Source of the DNA: a virus
Length of the DNA stretch: 41,913 bases
Strand: one strand, 5' to 3'
Virus record (IMG/VR): IMGVR_UViG_3300020027_000018
Coordinates: 1-41,913 of that record
The translations under genes and the position numbers were made by a program. Under the pieces are notes generated by a model. That model worked only from the letters and a program-made list of their open reading frames with translations, did not search any database and was not told where the DNA came from. Below, piece after piece: positions 38,894 through 41,913 of this stretch. Numbering within the stretch: the stretch's first letter is position 1; every line of letters starts with the position of its first letter.

Positions 38894-40234
38894 TTATGGT
38901 TTAACAAGAAACAAATTTTTGAAACTCGTATGCTCCTTGATGTATGCTAATGGTATAGTTGCAGTATCTCCATTTCTATGTTTAGTTATAATAAGTTCTG
39001 CTAAACCAGCATTTTCTGGTGTTTTACCGTATACTTCTTCTCTATATATGAATGCTACTATATCCGCATCTTGCTCAATGGAACCAGATTCTCTTAAATC
39101 AGATGTCTGAGGTCTATGACCATTCGATGAGCGTGTTTCAGGAGCACGAGATAACTGAGATAAAGCAATTACAGGCACATGAAACTCTTTAGCCAGTCCT
39201 TTGAGTTCTTTAGATATTTGAGTGACTTCTTGCTGTCTATTTTCGGTTTTTTTATCCGAGTTCATGAGTTGTAAATAGTCTACTATAACTAAATCAATCT
39301 TTTTCTCTTTTATTAAATGTTTTTTAAAAGTCGCACGTAATTTTAAAGGAGTTAAGTTTACTGTATCATCTATTATGATTCGACCAGAGTCAATCTTCTC
39401 TTTTGCATACACTAGTCTAGCCCATTCATGTCCAGTCAAATAACCAGTCTTTAATTTTTGCATGTTAATTCGGGATTGACCTGCTAACATACGCATATAA
39501 AGTTGAGTTTGAGACATTTCAATACTGAACACAAGACAGACACTTTTTCTCTTGATTGCAGAGAATTGTGCTATGTTCATAGACATAGCGGTCTTCCCCT
39601 GACCGGGACGGGCGGCAAGAATAACTAAATCATCCGGCTGTAATCCACTAGTAAGTAAATCAAAATCTAGTATTCCAGTTGCAAGACCTGTTATAGGACT
39701 AGAAGCTATTCCGCGTGTATAAATTTTGATTTACTTAGCATCAGAAAAATCTGATGTGTGTGCAGCTCCTAAAGTTTTATCATGCGTTGTTAAATCAAAG
39801 AGTCTACTTTCAAATTCGAGTGCAGCTTCACCATCTCCCCTCATTAATGCAGCTTGAATCTGCTCAGTAGTTTTGATTTTTTGACGTTCTATTGAACGCT
39901 CTCTCAGTATTTTTACATAATAATCAAGTTTCTTTGGTTTAGGTAAACCTTTTTTAAGACCGGTGAGTAAATTTACTACGTCTTGTATGGTTCCAATTGT
40001 CTCCAGTAAATGTAAATTTTTAAGAGTCTCAACTACCGATATTTCATTAATTTCTTCTCCGCGTTGAGCCAAAAATTCCATAGCTGCATAAAAAGGTTTA
40101 TGAGAATGGGTATAAAAGTCATCTGGGTGTAAATCTCCTAGACACTGAATTATTAATTCGTTATCTAGGAGAATTCCACCCAAAATGAAACGCTCTACTT
40201 GTTCGTTATTAGGCAGGGATTTACTTTCATTCAT
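38894..40234 (-). CDS. dnaB: Replicative DnaB-like helicase with an in-frame TAA
   Basis: The frame from 40234 encodes the DnaB N-terminal domain (VERFILGGILLDNELI ...) and meets TAA at 39731-39733 after SDFSDAK. The same frame then reads on for 277 codons to 38894 with the complete helicase core: Walker A ARPGQGKT, Walker B LVIVDYLQLMNS, H4-type SQLSRAPE and ITKHRNGDTA. The first ATG after the stop lies beyond Walker A, and no GTG or TTG start comes before it, so reinitiation could not yield an active helicase. Full length with the stop read through is about 446 residues, normal for DnaB. Changing one base (CAA to TAA) explains the break, which falls in the linker. It should be the phage replication helicase; a DnaQ-like exonuclease gene overlaps its start. 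Confidence 0.9.
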
Positions 40235-40854
40235 TATTTATTATCAAATAAAGCACGAGCATTTGCAATAAAGGAGGCGATATTTTCATTTTCTTTTTTC
40301 ATTTTAATAAACAAGTCACCTTGTCCTAAAGCGTCTTGGATTGCTTCATGAGTGTGCCTTCGTTTGCTTTTCCAGCGGTTAGGAAAGTTTTTCTTTGTAC
40401 TCTCTTTAAAACCACATCCAAGCATAGCCATACCATAAGTTTTAATGTCTAAAGCGTTAAATGAAAAAATACTGAATCCTACAAAATGTATCAAATACCA
40501 GTAAATAAAAGTGAAATCGAAAGCTGCGGGATAAGCAACAAAAACAGGTATTCCATTATTCTCGTTGCATATTAGTTTTACCCAATCAGAAAACTCTTGC
40601 ATAGCGATTTTTGGCTCAACTAAATTTTTTCTACAGAGCTCCCAAGCTTCTGGTTGTGTTTTCCACCAGTCCATAGTAGAAGGGTCTTGTTTTGCACCTT
40701 CTAAAGTCTCAAGATTTCTTTCAAATACGTCTAACTGGTCTCCATCAGAGGTCATTGCCACTGCTCCAAAAGACAGCATGGAAAAAGTAGACGGTATTGG
40801 GCCGTCAGACTCAATATCTAGGGAGAAATATATTTCCTGTTTGTCATTTTTCAT
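40234..40854 (-). CDS. DnaQ-like 3'-5' exonuclease
   Basis: 206 residues with the DEDD exonuclease motifs: FSLDIESDG (Exo I), AYPAAFDFTFI (Exo II) and RRHTHEAIQDALGQGDLF (Exo III, H-x(4)-D form). Such proteins proofread or degrade single-stranded DNA ends during phage replication. The stop overlaps the dnaB start (TAATG). Confidence 0.88.
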   Translation of the reverse strand: MKNDKQEIYFSLDIESDGPIPSTFSMLSFGAVAMTSDGDQLDVFERNLETLEGAKQDPSTMDWWKTQPEAWELCRKNLVEPKIAMQEFSDWVKLICNENNGIPVFVAYPAAFDFTFIYWYLIHFVGFSIFSFNALDIKTYGMAMLGCGFKESTKKNFPNRWKSKRRHTHEAIQDALGQGDLFIKMKKENENIASFIANARALFDNK

Positions 40855-40869
40855 AATAATTTTAATTTT

Positions 40870-41166
40870 TTAAGTTTCTTTATCTGTATCTGTATCTTTA
40901 TCTGTATCTTTAAAAACCCCTAACAGTCCGTAGCCTGCTATATCGTTATAAGGACTTTCTGAAAATGCATCTTTATTGTTAGCTATTCTCATCATTTTAT
41001 CAAAAATACGTACTACTAAAAGTGCATCTGTATATTGACTAGGTTGAATGCCTTTAGGATAAAGCAGTGATAGAAAATCTCCACATTTGGAGAAAGCATT
41101 TCCGTAAGCTTGATTCTTTGAATCTACAAGCTTACCTAACTCTTGACCGAGTTTTTCAAATTTCAT
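40870..41166 (-). CDS. Hypothetical protein (98 aa), DUF1599/MazG-like helical family
   Basis: I prefer the ATG at 41164-41166 (MKFEKLGQELGKLVD); a longer frame to 41232 starts at TTG and its extra residues look non-coding. The part NQAYGNAFSKCGDFL, then LVVRIFDKMMRIANNKD and SPYNDIAGYG, matches a family of phage helical proteins related to DUF1599 or NTP-pyrophosphohydrolase-like folds. The C-terminus is a microsatellite-encoded run of DT/DK repeats. Confidence 0.65.
   Translation of the reverse strand: MKFEKLGQELGKLVDSKNQAYGNAFSKCGDFLSLLYPKGIQPSQYTDALLVVRIFDKMMRIANNKDAFSESPYNDIAGYGLLGVFKDTDKDTDTDKET
40877..40912. repeat. Six-base tandem repeat encoding an Asp/Thr/Lys tail
   Basis: Six units of TCTTTA or TCTGTA on the plus strand, read on the minus strand as GATAAA/GATACA codons (Asp-Lys/Asp-Thr). 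The unit length keeps the frame, so copy number could vary without breaking the gene. Confidence 0.85.
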
Positions 41167-41246
41167 ATATTTTGTATTGGGAGTGTTAGTCAGGATATAA
41201 CTTATTAATGATTTATGCAATCTTAGGCTCAATTTACTACTTAAAA

Positions 41247-41320
41247 TGGTCGCGACAGAAAGAATCGAACTTTCACCAAGAGGATATGAGTCTCTTACTC
41301 TACCGTTAAGCTATGCCGCG
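41247..41320 (-). tRNA. tRNA with CAT anticodon (Met or Ile2)
   Basis: Acceptor CGCGGCA/TGTCGCG (one G-U), D arm GCTT/GAGT, anticodon loop CTCATAT, T arm GAAAG-TTCGATT-CTTTC, encoded ACCA. Its body differs from the other CAT tRNA, so the two probably have different identities, for example elongator Met and the lysidine-modified Ile2 that reads AUA. Confidence 0.9.
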
Positions 41321-41359
41321 TTATTGTGAGGGTAAATCCGTGTTACCGAATGCATTAAT

Positions 41360-41557
41360 TTAAGATTTTTCTAATTCTGCTTCATCTAACCAACGCTCTA
41401 TTCTGTCTTTTATCCACTCTCTTCGAGAAAGAGTTTGATTAGAGCCTTTTACCAAATCTGTAAGATGAGCATGCTCTATCTCTTCCTGATATGCTTCGAC
41501 AGCGGCTATTTTCAGTGCCCTGTTTACTAAGTCAAGCTGGTTATCTGATTTTTTCAT
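41360..41557 (-). CDS. Hypothetical helical protein (65 aa)
   Basis: All-helical, charged, with a basic second half (LSRREWIKDRIERWLDE). No family recognised. It follows the next upstream gene by two bases, so it is in the same operon, and ends 40 bases before the tRNA. Confidence 0.6.
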   Translation of the reverse strand: MKKSDNQLDLVNRALKIAAVEAYQEEIEHAHLTDLVKGSNQTLSRREWIKDRIERWLDEAELEKS

Positions 41558-41559
41558 GA

Positions 41560-41883
41560 TTAATTATCTTTATCTTCTTTTTCGACAATCACTTCATCCC
41601 AATGGACATCGGACTCTTCATCTGTTTCGATAACTTTAATTAAATTACTTGCTATACCGAATTTTACTTGTTTGGGCATACCTTGAAAATCCATCTCTTT
41701 ATCACTACACCTTAAATGTAAGAATTCTTCAGCTGCCTCTTCGTCCCCTTGCTTAATTTCTTTTATTAAGTCCCACTCTGTATTGGAAACATCTTTAGTG
41801 GAAAACTCAACAGGCTCTCCTAACTGTTCAAAACCAGAAAATTCAGACTCAGGATTAAAAACAGCTTTTTTAATTAAATGCAT
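41560..41883 (-). CDS. Hypothetical acidic protein, may continue past the window edge
   Basis: From the ATG at 41881-41883 it encodes 107 residues, acidic towards the C-terminus. The frame is open for ten more codons to the window end (FFIAETLFWA), and that stretch is protein-like, so the true start may be outside. No ribosome site precedes the ATG. No family recognised. Confidence 0.6.
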   Translation of the reverse strand: MHLIKKAVFNPESEFSGFEQLGEPVEFSTKDVSNTEWDLIKEIKQGDEEAAEEFLHLRCSDKEMDFQGMPKQVKFGIASNLIKVIETDEESDVHWDEVIVEKEDKDN

Positions 41884-41913
41884 TGCCCAAAAAAGAGTTT
41901 CAGCAATAAAGAA

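Noticed and set aside
28419-40234. Alternative genetic code (TGA or TAA reassigned)
   Set aside because: TAA ends most genes and TGA ends several at tight ATGA junctions. Long genes such as the 3120-residue hub have no internal stops, so isolated broken frames do not support a code change.
1-41913. CRISPR array
   Set aside because: No regularly spaced 20-40 base repeats were found; the only short tandem array is the 6-base unit at 40877-40912.

Overview
The window is a 41.9 kb piece of an AT-rich tailed-phage (siphovirus-type) genome or close prophage relative. The tail genes follow the order seen in many siphoviruses and gene-transfer agents: tape measure, DUF2460 protein, DUF2163 protein, NlpC/P60-type peptidase, giant tail hub/fibre protein. 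The host cannot be named. Spanin-like coiled-coil proteins, a signal peptide, a predicted outer-membrane beta-barrel and E. coli-like sigma70 promoters point to a Gram-negative bacterium. Stops are mostly TAA, with TAG and TGA also used, so the code looks standard.

Layout. (1) 1-17.7 kb, plus strand: tail module. It ends in a 3120-residue hub/fibre protein whose last 145 residues are an intein-like Hint domain. (2) 17.7-23.7 kb, plus strand: a lysis/envelope module with a GH46-like endolysin carrying C-terminal membrane segments, a KTSC-domain protein and a run of small membrane/coiled-coil proteins. Two of these look like parts of a two-component system: an ethylene-receptor-like membrane domain without a kinase, and a receiver domain that has lost its phosphoacceptor Asp. 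(3) 23.7-27 kb: ParB-like protein, HNH endonuclease on the opposite strand, and an intein-split metallophosphoesterase, ending at a bidirectional terminator. (4) 27-41.9 kb, minus strand: DNA ligase, a thioredoxin with an internal stop, an IS607-family tnpA/tnpB element, Dam-like methylase, vWA protein, peptidyl-tRNA hydrolase 2, dUTPase, HD phosphohydrolase, small zinc-ribbon proteins, three tRNA genes, two envelope proteins, DnaB helicase, a DnaQ-like exonuclease and hypotheticals.

The strongest theme is invasion by mobile genes. Three HNH-type genes or remnants each sit beside a short, diverged second copy of part of a phage gene: the 3' end of the DUF2460 gene, the 5' end of the phosphoesterase gene, and the 5' end of the pth2 gene. 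The phosphoesterase also carries an intein, and an IS607 element lies further right. A second theme is interrupted reading frames: a -1 shift at an A_AAT_TTC heptamer in the DUF2163 gene, an in-frame TAA in dnaB, an in-frame TGA in thioredoxin, and in-frame TAAs with open frame beyond in two small genes. These could be recoding, decay or assembly error, and raw reads would separate the three.

Several minus-strand promoters match sigma70 consensus well (TTGACA-N17-TATACT type). Three of them are placed so that transcription would begin at or within one base of the ATG, predicting leaderless mRNAs.
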